From assembly GCA_963740455.1 (NCBI GenBank), contig CAVUEF010000007.1, forward strand, positions 310,001-374,000: 64,000 bases of DNA, in the 5' to 3' direction. Each line of letters starts with the position of its first letter. Positions within the stretch are counted from its first letter, which is position 1. The position numbers were made by a program, and so were the translations under genes. The DNA comes from Paucibacter sp963740455 (GTDB lineage Bacteria; Pseudomonadota; Gammaproteobacteria; Burkholderiales; Burkholderiaceae_C). The notes below the pieces were generated by a model, which was given only the letters and a program-made list of their open reading frames with translations, ran no database searches and was not told the DNA's origin. Below are positions 45,736-54,739 of this stretch, piece after piece.

Positions 45736-46163
45736 CAGAAGCTCAAGTCCTTGATCGCATCGGGCACTTCGGACTGCATCACCTTGGCCTCATGGGCGGC
45801 GTACGTGGCGGCGTCCCACAGCTCGAGATAATTGCCCATGCCCAGCAGCATCACGTCACGGCTCAGACCGGCAGCGGCGCGCAGTTCGGGCGAAATCAGC
45901 ACGCGCGATGCGTTGTCGATTTCCACGTCCATCGCATTGCCCAGGAAGACGCGCTTCCATCCGCTGGCCGACATCGGCAAGGCCGCCACGCGTTCGCGAA
46001 AGCCCTCCCAAGTGGGCCGCGGAAACACCATCAGGCAACCTTCAGGATGCTTGGTGATGGTCAGCAAACCCAGCGCCATGGCCTGCAACACCTCGCGATG
46101 GCGCGCCGGAACGGTCAAGCGTCCCTTTGCATCCAGCGCAAGCGCTGCCGGTCCCTGAAACAT
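45735..46163 (-). CDS. mraZ: Transcriptional regulator MraZ
   Basis: A 142-residue protein with two SpoVT/AbrB-like domains (MFQGPAALALDAKGRLTVPARHRE and WKRVFLGNAMDVEIDNASRVLISPELR). MraZ forms a ring and represses its own division cluster by binding spaced TGGG repeats. ATG 46163 gives the canonical MFQG start; ATG 46181 would add six residues but lies within the operator. It is the first gene of the cluster and overlaps rsmH by one base. Confidence 0.95.
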   Translation of the reverse strand: MFQGPAALALDAKGRLTVPARHREVLQAMALGLLTITKHPEGCLMVFPRPTWEGFRERVAALPMSASGWKRVFLGNAMDVEIDNASRVLISPELRAAAGLSRDVMLLGMGNYLELWDAATYAAHEAKVMQSEVPDAIKDLSF

Positions 46164-46170
46164 GAAATTT

Positions 46171-46232
46171 GCCACAATCACCCACTAAAGTGCACTTCCG
46201 CCCACTTTAGCCAAGGCTTTCGGGTTGGTCAA
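46171..46232 (-). promoter_or_regulatory. mra promoter overlapped by MraZ boxes
   Basis: Read on the minus strand, a sigma70-type promoter has -35 TTGACC (46227-46232), a 17-bp spacer and -10 TAAAGT (46204-46209). Downstream, four blocks begin exactly 10 bp apart: GTGGGCGGAA, GTGCACTTTA, GTGGGTGATT and GTGGCAAATT (complement 46171-46210). This spacing equals the TGGG-N-repeat pattern known for MraZ operators; the second and fourth are degenerate. The first box overlaps the -10, so MraZ binding should block transcription. Confidence 0.85.
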
Positions 46233-46516
46233 GGCGGAATGTAAAAATTTCCAATGAAATCAAACACTTAGCGGTGAAATCTAAGCACTATTTTGGGGCA
46301 AATGTCGTTACGAAATAAGGACTTGCAGAGTGGTTTGCAAGTGGAAGATGAGGTTACAAAGAGATATTGCAGCGCAGGCTTCGGCGGTGATGCAAGGCCC
46401 TGCACAATGCCGACGCGTCGGCTGGCGCACCGATGTCGCCGGCGGTCACGGTCCGGGGCCGAATGCCGCTCGCCAGTTGGGGGGCGTGGCCGGGCTTGGC
46501 GCGGCCCGCAAACGGA
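46233..46516. other. Non-coding gap between carbonic anhydrase and the mra promoter
   Basis: About 280 bp without a supported gene. The part nearest mraZ is AT-rich; the rest is GC-rich and contains a perfect 14-bp palindrome GCCGACGCGTCGGC at 46409-46422 and a GGGCCGGGC-like stem, which could help end the upstream minus-strand carbonic anhydrase transcript. Nothing else is visible. Confidence 0.4.
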
Positions 46517-47531
46517 TCAGTTCGACTCTTTGATGAGCCGTCCTTGCGCAGGCTGTACCGGCCGTGCATTCATGGGATACAAGCGCGAAAAGATATTGAT
46601 CTGCTGAGTCGACGCCTGCACCGGTGACTTGAGTACCATCCAGAGCACGCCTTCGCTGCAGGGCGGCGTGGTGAGCGAGCCCATATAGGTGTAATAGAGC
46701 CTGCTTTCTGGCAGCAACTGATTCAGGTCGAGCTGGAGTTGCGCGGGCACGAGCTCATTCTTTTCGAGGGGCAGATTGGCCCAGACGGTCTGGATCACGG
46801 GATTGACCGAGCCGCGATCGAGCAGCACCGCCACCACCGCCCGCCGTCCCTCGCTGTCCTTGTGCACCAGGTGCACCTCCATGTCGGACTGGCGGCCGTT
46901 GATGCGCTCTTCGCTGGGTCGATGAAAGTGAAACTGCGTCAGCTCCCAGCGCCGCCCCAAGATCCGGATTGCGTTGCCGGGGGCCACATTGACCTGCACT
47001 GTATGCCCGTTGTCGATGACAGAAAAACCGGCAGGTTTGTAATCGAACGCAATCGGCTCCAGGTCGACTGCGATGCCGTCACGTATGTCAATCGGGCTTT
47101 GACGCTTGCCTTTCGAGCACAGGCCGAAGTCGGCCTGCAACTGCCCCCAGTGCTCAGGACCGCCCGCACCGTCGTAGCTCCAACGAATTTCCTTGCCCGT
47201 TGCGGCCTCACCCGCTTGGGCTGCACCACGCTTGGAATGCACGGTGGCGGGTCGCGACGGGCCAGGCCTCGCGGCACTGCGCTTCGGCGGACGCCGCCTT
47301 GGTGCTGACTTGCAGTTGTCCCCCCGGGCCAAGCTTGGAGCCCAGCCGCTGCGCCAGCTTCTGACGCAAGTCGTCCAGCGGTTCGCCGGCATTGGGCGGT
47401 GCGGGCGATTGCTTGCCTGCCTTGGTGGCGTGCGTCATGGGCGCACTGGCGGGCTCACTCGCCAATGCCGGCCCGAGCAACACCGTGCTGGCGCAGCAAA
47501 CCACCCTCAAGACATGTCGAAACGCTCGCAT
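46517..47531 (-). pseudogene. Alpha-class carbonic anhydrase, periplasmic, frameshifted
   Basis: Zinc enzyme interconverting CO2 and bicarbonate. Frame 1 from ATG 47531 encodes a signal peptide (ends GPALASE) and a linker with a short coiled segment LDDLRQKLAQRLGSKL. The catalytic domain is in another frame: KEIRWSYDGAGGPEHWGQL, RQSPIDIRDG, the zinc-histidine motif LTQFHFHRPSEE, MEVHLVHKDSEG and GSLTTPPCSEGVLW. One extra base between about 47215 and 47330, in a low-complexity linker, joins both parts to about 337 residues. The domain itself is complete. Confidence 0.85.
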
Positions 47532-47624
47532 TCCATACGCTTCACGTGCCGCCGCGCCATGGGCAGTGCCAGATTCAAGAGGATTCATCCCTGGCTTTTC
47601 GGCAAGTCCGGTCCTTGGCTTGAA

Positions 47625-48833
47625 TCAGCGAGGCAATTGCGGCTTGACCCAGATCCAGGCCAGCAAGCCAATGCACATCATGCCCATCGATGTGAGGGCA
47701 AGTTGCACGGTGGAATGCATCACCAGCGGCGCAATCACGCCGGCCACCACGCCGTTGGCCGCGCTGCCTATGCAGGCTTGCAGCGACGAGGCCATGCCTC
47801 GTCGCTCGGGCGCCAGATCCAGCACCATCAGCGTCACCACCGGCACCATCAGCGCCCAACCCAGGGCAAACAGGGCGATGGGCAGCATCGCCCAGACTGC
47901 TTGAGGGGGCAACAGCAGATTCAGCGCGACATTGACGACCGACACCAGCAACATGATCACGAAACCATGGCGTATCTGGTGCCTGGGTTTGACGCGGCCC
48001 GCCAGGCGTCCGCTGAGCCAGGCACCGATCATGATGCCGCCAATCGTCAGAGAAAAAAACCAGAAGAACTCGGTGGGCGCCAGATGCAGGTGCTCGCCCA
48101 GAAACACCGGTGCCGACAGCACGTACAAGAACATGCCGTTGAACGGAATGCCGCTGGCCAGCGCCAACAGCAGGAAGCGCGGGTTCGAGACCAGGCTCCA
48201 ATAACCGCGCATCAGATGGCGTGCCTCGAACGGCTGGCGTTGCGCACTGTCCAGCGTTTCCGGCAGCAAGCGCCAGTTGAAAAACCAGAGCAGGCTGCCC
48301 ACCAGCGACAGGAACCAGAAGATTGAGTGCCAGTTGGCGTGCACGAACAGGAAGCCGCCCACCATCGGCGCAACCGCCGGCGCCACGCCAAAGAATATCG
48401 TCACTTGCGACATCACGCGCTGCGCATCGGCGGGTGCATACATGTCGCGAATGATGGCGCGCGACACCACAATGCCCGCCCCCGCCGACATGCCTTGCAA
48501 GGCGCGAAACAGCACCAGGCTGGCGATGCTGATGCTCAAGGCGCAGCCGACCGAAGCGAGTGTGAACACGGCCAGGCCCGCCAGCACCACGGGTCGACGG
48601 CCCAGACTGTCGGACAAGGCGCCGTGGAACAGATTCATCACGGCAAACCCGAACAAGTAGGCCGACAAGGTCTGCTGCATCTGCAGCGGCGTGGCGTGCA
48701 ATGCCGCGGCAATGCCCGAGAAGGCGGGCAGATAGGTGTCGATCGAAAACGGACCAATCGATGCAAGGCAGGCCAGCAGCACGGCAAATGCCCACGGGGG
48801 TGAGCGCCATAGCGTGCCGGCATTCGGATTCAT
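47625..48833 (-). CDS. Bcr/CflA family multidrug efflux MFS transporter
   Basis: A 402-residue, 12-helix major facilitator. N-terminal LACLASIGPFSIDTYLPAFSGIAAAL, the motif A loop GALSDSLGRRPVVLAGLAVF and RALQGMSAGAGIVVSRAIIRDMY are characteristic of the drug:H+ antiporter-1 Bcr/CflA branch (bicyclomycin, chloramphenicol and other drugs; the actual substrate here is unknown). ATG 48833 gives the family start; the frame is open to 49064. It lies downstream of the RNase P RNA gene on the same strand. Confidence 0.92.
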   Translation of the reverse strand: MNPNAGTLWRSPPWAFAVLLACLASIGPFSIDTYLPAFSGIAAALHATPLQMQQTLSAYLFGFAVMNLFHGALSDSLGRRPVVLAGLAVFTLASVGCALSISIASLVLFRALQGMSAGAGIVVSRAIIRDMYAPADAQRVMSQVTIFFGVAPAVAPMVGGFLFVHANWHSIFWFLSLVGSLLWFFNWRLLPETLDSAQRQPFEARHLMRGYWSLVSNPRFLLLALASGIPFNGMFLYVLSAPVFLGEHLHLAPTEFFWFFSLTIGGIMIGAWLSGRLAGRVKPRHQIRHGFVIMLLVSVVNVALNLLLPPQAVWAMLPIALFALGWALMVPVVTLMVLDLAPERRGMASSLQACIGSAANGVVAGVIAPLVMHSTVQLALTSMGMMCIGLLAWIWVKPQLPR

Positions 48834-49026
48834 CGGTTGTTCTTGCTCGTTTTGATAGACGCTCGAAGCACCGCGTCTTCGACATGGCGGCGCACACCTG
48901 CATGCGCTGTGCGGCGCAGCCTCAGTGTAGTGCCGGCTCCGATATTCAGCTCCCCGGCACCCGAAGCCATTGCGGCACAGCAGAGAACGACGCGCCTGAC
49001 GCTTTGGACATCGGCGCGGCAAAAAA

Positions 49027-49476
49027 GTGTGAAGCAAGCCGATAGGCCGGATTCTGTGCACCAACGCCCACTTGCGAAGGCGCCGGCGTGACCGTCATTC
49101 CTCTGGGCCGGACATCGCTGTCCGGCTCGGTGCCACCTACCCGCCAGCTCTGCGAGCCGCATCAACGCTGGCCTACTTGGTGTTGCTGCGCGTAGAGATT
49201 GCCCGTTTCACCCGAAGCGGGCATGGCCCGCTTCGGGTGCTGTGGCGATCGGGCTGCACCCGAGGACATTCGGCTTTCGCCTCATGCCCGACCGGCTTGC
49301 GCCGGTCCGCCACAGACCACCCAAGTTGGGTTGCCTGCTTCGACTCGTCTCTGTTGCTCTAATCCTCACCTCGCGGTGGGCAGCCGTTAGCTGCTACGCT
49401 GCTCTTTGCAGTCCGGACCTTCCTCCAGTGCCATGTTTCCATGCTTGCACCAGCGACGGTCTGGCTTGCTTCACAC
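49027..49476 (-). ncRNA. rnpB: RNase P RNA, bacterial type A
   Basis: The catalytic RNA that trims tRNA 5' ends. On the minus strand the 5' part holds GGAGGAAGGTCCGGACTGC (conserved region I) and GAGGTGAGGATTAGAGCAACAGAGA; the 3' part holds GCACAGAATCCGGCCTATCGG (conserved region V). The ends pair perfectly: GTGTGAAGCAAGCC at the 5' end with GGCTTGCTTCACAC at the 3' end form helix P1, fixing the limits. A T-run follows the 3' end (complement of the A-run at about 49021-49026), making a terminator with P1. A GATAAT -10 lies at 49481-49486, inside the cysK leader. Confidence 0.95.
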
Positions 49477-49500
49477 TGCCATTATCTCAGGAGGCCTCTC

Positions 49501-50418
49501 ATGAAGGTAGACAACGTACTTGCCACGATTGGCAACACGCCGCACATTCGCATCAACCGGCTGTTTGGCAGCACGCACCAGGTGTGGGTGAAATCCGAGC
49601 GAAGCAACCCGGCTGGATCGATCAAGGACCGCATCGCGCTGGCGATGGTCGAGGACGCTGAAGCGAGCGGCGCGCTGAAGCCGGGCGGCACCATCATCGA
49701 GCCGACCTCGGGCAATACCGGCATCGGCCTGGCCATGGTGGCGGCAGTGAAGGGCTACAAGATCGTGCTGGTGATGCCCGACAGCATGTCGGTCGAGCGG
49801 CGCCGCCTGATGTCGGCCTACGGCGCCACGTTCGACCTGACGCCGCGCGCCGCGGGCATGAAGGGCTCCATCGCCCGCGCCCAGGAGCTGGTGGCGCAAA
49901 CGCCGGGCGCCTGGATGCCACAGCAGTTCGAGAATCCCGCCAATATCGCGGCACATGTGAAGACCACCGCGCAGGAAATCATGCACGACTTCCCCGACGG
50001 CATTGACGCGCTCATCACCGGTGTCGGGACTGGCGGCCACATCACCGGCTGCGCCAAGGTGCTGAAAGCCGCCTGGCCGCAACTCAAGGTCTTTGCGGTC
50101 GAGCCCAGCGCCAGCCCGGTGATCAGCGGCGGCCAGCCCAGCCCGCACCCGATCCAAGGCATTGGCGCAGGCTTTGTCCCGGCCAATCTGCACACCGAAG
50201 TGCTCGACGGCGTGATCCAGGTCGACGCCGAAGCCGCCAAGGACTACGCGCGCCGCTGCGCCACCGAGGAGGGTCTGCTGGTGGGCATTTCCAGCGGCGC
50301 CACGCTGGCCGCGATCGCACAAAAACTGCCCGATTTGCCCGCTGGCGCCGTCGTGCTGGGATTCAATTACGACACCGGCGAACGCTACTTGTCGGTCGAG
50401 GGCTTCCTGCCTTCCTGA
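49501..50418 (+). CDS. cysK: Cysteine synthase (O-acetylserine sulfhydrylase)
   Basis: A 305-residue pyridoxal-phosphate enzyme making cysteine from O-acetylserine and sulfide. The PLP lysine is in NPAGSIKDRIALAM; the substrate loop TSGNTGIGLAMVA, the phosphate loop GVGTGGHITG and the late serine in VGISSGATLAA are visible. AGGAGG (49490-49495) precedes ATG 49501. It is divergent from rnpB with 24 bp between, so the two promoters must overlap. A cysM assignment cannot be fully excluded. Confidence 0.93.
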   Translation: MKVDNVLATIGNTPHIRINRLFGSTHQVWVKSERSNPAGSIKDRIALAMVEDAEASGALKPGGTIIEPTSGNTGIGLAMVAAVKGYKIVLVMPDSMSVERRRLMSAYGATFDLTPRAAGMKGSIARAQELVAQTPGAWMPQQFENPANIAAHVKTTAQEIMHDFPDGIDALITGVGTGGHITGCAKVLKAAWPQLKVFAVEPSASPVISGGQPSPHPIQGIGAGFVPANLHTEVLDGVIQVDAEAAKDYARRCATEEGLLVGISSGATLAAIAQKLPDLPAGAVVLGFNYDTGERYLSVEGFLPS

Positions 50419-50454
50419 ATGGGCGCGGCGAGTCGATGGCTGGCAGTGCCCGCA

Positions 50455-51333
50455 TCAACCCCGGCCAGGGCGCGTCTGGCGTTTGTCACGCAGCACGAAC
50501 TGGCTGCCGCGCCGGTCCAGCTCGAACAGCTGGGTGGCTTCGATCAGATCGATCAGTTTGCGATAGCCGTAGTTGCGTTGATCGAACGAGGCCTGGTTGC
50601 CGATCTGCTGCGCCACGGAGCCCAGGGCCGACCAGCCGTCCTCGCCCGCCGCCGATTCGACTGCATTGCGCAGCAGCGTGACCAGGCGCGCGTCCTGCTT
50701 CAGCGCGGCCGCGTCCAGGCGCAGCGGGGTCGGCTCTTGCGTGCTGCTGGCAACGATTTCTGCCATCACTTCGGCTGTCGCGCCGGCCTGCTTGGTTGCC
50801 GCCGGCGACTTGCGGAGCGTCTTTTTCGCTGCCACGTCCTTGGGCTTGGTGCTTGCCGACGCTTCGGCCTCGGCCGGCCGGTTCACCTGGCCCAGGTTTT
50901 CCAGATACAGGAAGCGCGAGCAGGCGTTCACAAAAGGCTCGGGCGTCTTCTTGGCGCCAAAGCCGTAGACGGTGGCGCCCTTGGCGCGCAAGTGCATGAC
51001 CAGCGGCGTGAAGTCGGCATCCGACGAGACGATGCCGTAGGCGTCGGGCCGGTCGGTGTAGAGAAGATCGAGCGCATCGATCACCATCACCATGTCGGTC
51101 GCGTTCTTGCCCTTGCTGTAGTCGAACTGCTGGATCGGCCGTATCGCGTATTCGTGCAGCGCCGCCTCCCAGCCCTTGAGTTCGGCCTTCTTCCAGTTGC
51201 CATAGGCGCGGCGCACATTCGTAACCCCGCTCTTGGCCAGCTCGGCCAGGATCACGTCGATCTTGGAGCTCGGCGCATTGTCTGCGTCGATCAAGAGTGC
51301 AATGCGGTGTTCACGTTCAGGGTAGGGGTTCAT
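50455..51333 (-). CDS. NYN (LabA/PIN-like) domain protein with C-terminal OST-HTH/LOTUS-like domain
   Basis: 292 residues. The N-terminal NYN fold shows the acidic RIALLIDADNAPSSKID, the DMVMVIDALDLLY region and GIVSSDADFTPLVMHLRAKGATVYGFG, the expected metal-binding acids of a putative nuclease. A Lys/Ala-rich linker (about 165-200) leads to a C-terminal helical domain with GWSALGSVAQQIGNQ and YGYRKLIDLIEATQLFELDRRGSQF, resembling the RNA-binding OST-HTH/LOTUS domain. I infer RNA cleavage or turnover; the target is unknown. ATG 51333 starts MNPYPEREHRIALL. pyrC lies 11 bp upstream on the same strand. Confidence 0.85.
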   Translation of the reverse strand: MNPYPEREHRIALLIDADNAPSSKIDVILAELAKSGVTNVRRAYGNWKKAELKGWEAALHEYAIRPIQQFDYSKGKNATDMVMVIDALDLLYTDRPDAYGIVSSDADFTPLVMHLRAKGATVYGFGAKKTPEPFVNACSRFLYLENLGQVNRPAEAEASASTKPKDVAAKKTLRKSPAATKQAGATAEVMAEIVASSTQEPTPLRLDAAALKQDARLVTLLRNAVESAAGEDGWSALGSVAQQIGNQASFDQRNYGYRKLIDLIEATQLFELDRRGSQFVLRDKRQTRPGRG

Positions 51334-51344
51334 GGTTTTCCTGT

Positions 51345-52390
51345 TCAGACCTGGCGCCAGGTCAAGGTTTCGCCGCCGCACAAGGGTTTGAGCTGCGCAT
51401 CGCCAAAGGGCACGGCTTCGGGCAAGGTCCAGCTTTCGCGCCTCAAAGTCACTGTGCCCTGATTGCGCGGCAAGCCATAAAACGCCGCTCCATTGAAGCT
51501 GGCAAAGGCCTCGAGTTTGTCGAGCGCACCGGCAGCGTCGAAGGCCTGCGCATAGAGTTCGAGCGCCGACATGGCCGTGAAGCAACCCGCGCCGCATACC
51601 GATTGCTCCTTGAGCTGCGCCGCATGCGGCGCGCTGTCGGTGCCCAGAAAAAACTTGTCGCTGCCCGAGGTGGCCGCGGCCACCAGCGCGCGGCGATGTT
51701 CTTCGCGCTTGAGCACCGGCAGGCAGTAGTAATGGGGCCGCAAGCCACCCATGAAGAGCGCGTTGCGGTTGTAGAGCAGATGATGCGCGGTGAGCGTGGC
51801 GGCGGTGAAGGCATCCGCCTGGGCGACGTATTGCGCCGCCTCCTTGGTCGTGATGTGCTCAAAGACAATTTTCAATTCGGGGAAATCGCGCCGCAGCGGA
51901 ATCAGCTTGGTGTCGATGAAGACCGCCTCGCGGTCGAACAGGTCGACGTCCGCGTCGGTCACCTCGCCGTGCACCAGCAGCGGCAGGCCCGCACGCTGCA
52001 TCGCCTCCAGGGTCTGGTAGGTCTTGCGCAGATCGGTCACGCCGGCGTCGCTGTGGGTGGTGGCGCCGGCCGGATAGAGCTTGACCGCCACCACGCCGGC
52101 TTGCCTTGCGCGCTCGATCTCGTCACCGCCAGAGTGTCGGTCAGGTACAGCGTCATCAAGGGTTCGAACTGCAGGCCCGCCGGCACCGCCGCCTGGATGC
52201 GCGCGCGGTAGGCCAGCGCCTGCGCCACCGTGGTGATCGGCGGGCGCAGATTGGGCATGATGATGGCGCGCCCGAACTGGCGCGCGGTGTAGGGCACGAC
52301 GCTTTGCATCGCCGCGCCGTCGCGCACATGCAGATGCCAGTCGTCGGGACGCGTGATCTGGATTTCTTGCGGGGTGTCGGGATGTGCCAT
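51345..52390 (-). pseudogene. pyrC: Dihydroorotase PyrC, frameshifted in this sequence
   Basis: Zinc amidohydrolase forming dihydroorotate in pyrimidine synthesis. Frame 1 from ATG 52390 shows the metal site RPDDWHLHVRDG and MPNLRPPITT, ending at LTDTLA. One base off, the protein continues EIERARQAGVVAVKLYPAGATTHSDAG, HGEVTD, FEHITTKEAAQYV and GTDSAPHA. Inserting one base near 52126 restores exactly 348 residues, the length of E. coli PyrC. Because the enzyme is needed for pyrimidines and all motifs are preserved, a sequencing indel is more likely than a true pseudogene. Confidence 0.9.
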
Positions 52391-52394
52391 GCGG

Positions 52395-54230
52395 CTATTG
52401 TCCTAAAGTCCGCTGCGCGTCGCCGCCGGCCTGCTGCAGCTGCCACATTTGCGCGTAGCGGCCGCCCATGTCGAGCAGCTGCGGGTGCTTGCCGCGCTCG
52501 ACGATGCGGCCATGCTCCAGCACCAGGATCTCGTGCGCATCGACCACCGTCGAGAGGCGGTGCGCGATCACCAGCACGGTCTTGTTGTGCGCTGCCGATT
52601 CGAGCTCGGCCTGGATCGCGCGCTCATTGCTCGAGTCCAGCGCGGAGGTGGCTTCGTCGAAGATCAGGATGGGCGGGTTCTTGAGCAAGGTGCGCGCAAT
52701 CGCCACGCGCTGCTTTTCGCCGCCACTGAGTTTCAAACCGCGCTCGCCCACCATCGTGTCGTAGCCCTTCGGCGTGGAGACGATGAAGGCGTGGATATGC
52801 GCGGCGCGTGCCGCCGCCTCGACTTCCTGCTGGCTTGCGCCAGGCCGTCCATAGGCAATGTTGTAGGCCACCGTGTCGTTGAACAGCACGGTGTCTTGCG
52901 GCACGATGCCGATGGCACGCCTGAGGCTGGCTTGCGTCACCGCATGCACGTCCTGCCCATCGATGGTGATGCGGCCCGCATCGAGGTCGTAGAAACGGTA
53001 GAGCAGCCGCGCCAGCGTCGATTTGCCGGCGCCGCTCGGCCCCACCACGGCGACTTTCCTGCCCGCTGGAATCTCGAAATTCAGGTCATGCAGAATCTCG
53101 CGCTGCTTGTCGTAGCCAAAGTGCACATGCTCGAAGCGCACGCTGGCGTGAACCACCACCAGCGGCAAGGCGTCCGGCGTGTCAGCGACTTCGCACTCGC
53201 GTTCGAGCAACGTGAACATCTTGTCCAGATCGGTCAGGCTTTGCTTGATTTCCCGATACAGCACCCCCAGAAAGTTGAGCGGGATATAGAGCTGGATCAT
53301 GAAGGCGTTGATCATCACCAGATCCCCCAGGGTCATGCTGCCATCGACCACGCCTTGCGTGGCGCGCCACAACATGGCGACCAGGGCCACCGCGATGATG
53401 GTCTGCTGGCCGGCGTTGAGCAGCGACAAGGTGGACTGCGTCTTGAGCCGCGTGCGGTACACCTTGTCGAGGCTCTCGCCATAGCGATTTGCCTCGAAGT
53501 CTTCGTTGTTGAAATACTTGACCGTCTCGAAGTTGAGCAAGGCGTCGATGGCCTTGCTGTGGGCCAGAGAGTCGAGCTCGTTGAGCTGTTGGCGAAACTT
53601 GGTGCGCCACTCGGTGACGGTGATCGTGAACGTGATGTAGCACACCAGCGCCACCGCGGTGATGCCGGCAAACCAGACGTCGAACTTGACCGCCAGCAGG
53701 GTGAGCACCATGGTCACCTCAAGCAGCGTGGGCAAGATGCTGTAGAGCGAGTACGAGATCAGGGAATGCACGGCACGCGTGCCGCGCTCGATGTCGCGCG
53801 TCATGCCGCCGGTCTGGCGATCCAGATGGAAGCGCAGGCTCAGCGCATGCAAATGACGAAACACCTGCAGCGAGATGCTGCGCGCCGTGCCTTCGGTCGC
53901 CTTGGCAAAAATCAGCTCGCGCAATTCGGTGAACAGCGAGGTCGACAAGCGCAAGCCGCCGTAGGCCACCAGCAAGCCCAGCGGCAGCACCAGCAACGCA
54001 CGCACATCGCCCGGCTTGATCGTCAGACTGTCGACCAACTGCTTGAGCAGCAGCGGCACGCTCACATTGGCCAGCTTGGCCATCACCAAAAATCCCAGCG
54101 CCAGACCGACGCGCCAGCGGTAACGCCACAGATAGGGCAGGAGCTTTTTCAGCGTGCCCCAATCGGATCGGTCGGGATTGGCTTGCTCAGTGCTGGGGGT
54201 GGAAGAAGCCGGGATTGAGTGTGAACGCAT
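52395..54230 (-). CDS. Atm1/HMT-type ABC exporter (fused permease and ATPase)
   Basis: A 611-residue half-transporter. Six membrane helices (about 35-320) are followed by an ATPase domain with Walker A GPSGAGKST, the signature LSGGEKQRVAIAR, Walker B ILIFDEATSALD and the H-loop VIAHRLST. LLPYLWRYRWRVGLAL, RFHLDRQTGGMTRDIERGTRAVHSL and NFETVKYFNNEDFEANRY are the marks of the Atm1/ABCB7 branch, which exports glutathione-type thiols or metal conjugates linked to Fe-S metabolism and metal tolerance. It is 4 bp from pyrC on the same strand. The substrate is inferred. Confidence 0.93.
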   Translation of the reverse strand: MRSHSIPASSTPSTEQANPDRSDWGTLKKLLPYLWRYRWRVGLALGFLVMAKLANVSVPLLLKQLVDSLTIKPGDVRALLVLPLGLLVAYGGLRLSTSLFTELRELIFAKATEGTARSISLQVFRHLHALSLRFHLDRQTGGMTRDIERGTRAVHSLISYSLYSILPTLLEVTMVLTLLAVKFDVWFAGITAVALVCYITFTITVTEWRTKFRQQLNELDSLAHSKAIDALLNFETVKYFNNEDFEANRYGESLDKVYRTRLKTQSTLSLLNAGQQTIIAVALVAMLWRATQGVVDGSMTLGDLVMINAFMIQLYIPLNFLGVLYREIKQSLTDLDKMFTLLERECEVADTPDALPLVVVHASVRFEHVHFGYDKQREILHDLNFEIPAGRKVAVVGPSGAGKSTLARLLYRFYDLDAGRITIDGQDVHAVTQASLRRAIGIVPQDTVLFNDTVAYNIAYGRPGASQQEVEAAARAAHIHAFIVSTPKGYDTMVGERGLKLSGGEKQRVAIARTLLKNPPILIFDEATSALDSSNERAIQAELESAAHNKTVLVIAHRLSTVVDAHEILVLEHGRIVERGKHPQLLDMGGRYAQMWQLQQAGGDAQRTLGQ

Positions 54231-54307
54231 AGAGGGAAAGCAAGAGTGTGCCGAAGCGGGTGCGGGCCGTGAAAGAATGTGCCAATTCGCTCAGCCACCC
54301 CCACATC

Positions 54308-54739
54308 ATGACCCAAGCCACCCGTTCAAGCGGGGCAAGCCCCGCTGCCACTGAGTTTCCACGCGAGTTGGTGCTGCGCGTGATGCCCATGCCGGCCGAC
54401 GTGAATGCCAACGGCGACGTGTTCGGCGGCTGGATCATGGCCCAGGTCGACCTGGCCGCATCGGTGCTGCCCACCCGCATTTCCAGAGGCCGCGTCACCA
54501 CGGTGGCGGTGAACCAGTTCGTCTTCAAGCAGCCGGTGTCGATCGGTGACTTGCTGTCGTTTTATGCGCAGATCCAGCGCGTCGGGCGCACCTCGGTGAC
54601 AGTGAATGTCGAAGTGTTCGCCGAGCGCGACCCGGTCAACCCGCATGTGGTGAAGGTCACCGAGGCCAGCCTCACCTATGTGGCGATCGACCAAGCGGGC
54701 AAGCCCCGCGTGATTGAGCTCGACAAGCCCATCAGTTGA
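54308..54739 (+). CDS. Hotdog-fold acyl-CoA thioesterase (YciA-like)
   Basis: 143 residues. RVMPMPADVNANGDVFGGWIMAQVDLAASVL carries the conserved Asn and Asp-Gly region of YciA-type thioesterases, followed by VTVAVNQFVFKQPVSIGDLLSFYAQIQRVGRTSVTVNVEV. It hydrolyses acyl-CoA to free acid and CoA; chain length is unknown. ATG 54308 begins after a short promoter gap from the divergent ABC gene; the frame is open to 54248. Its end overlaps the convergent enoyl-CoA hydratase by 8 bases. Confidence 0.9.
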   Translation: MTQATRSSGASPAATEFPRELVLRVMPMPADVNANGDVFGGWIMAQVDLAASVLPTRISRGRVTTVAVNQFVFKQPVSIGDLLSFYAQIQRVGRTSVTVNVEVFAERDPVNPHVVKVTEASLTYVAIDQAGKPRVIELDKPIS

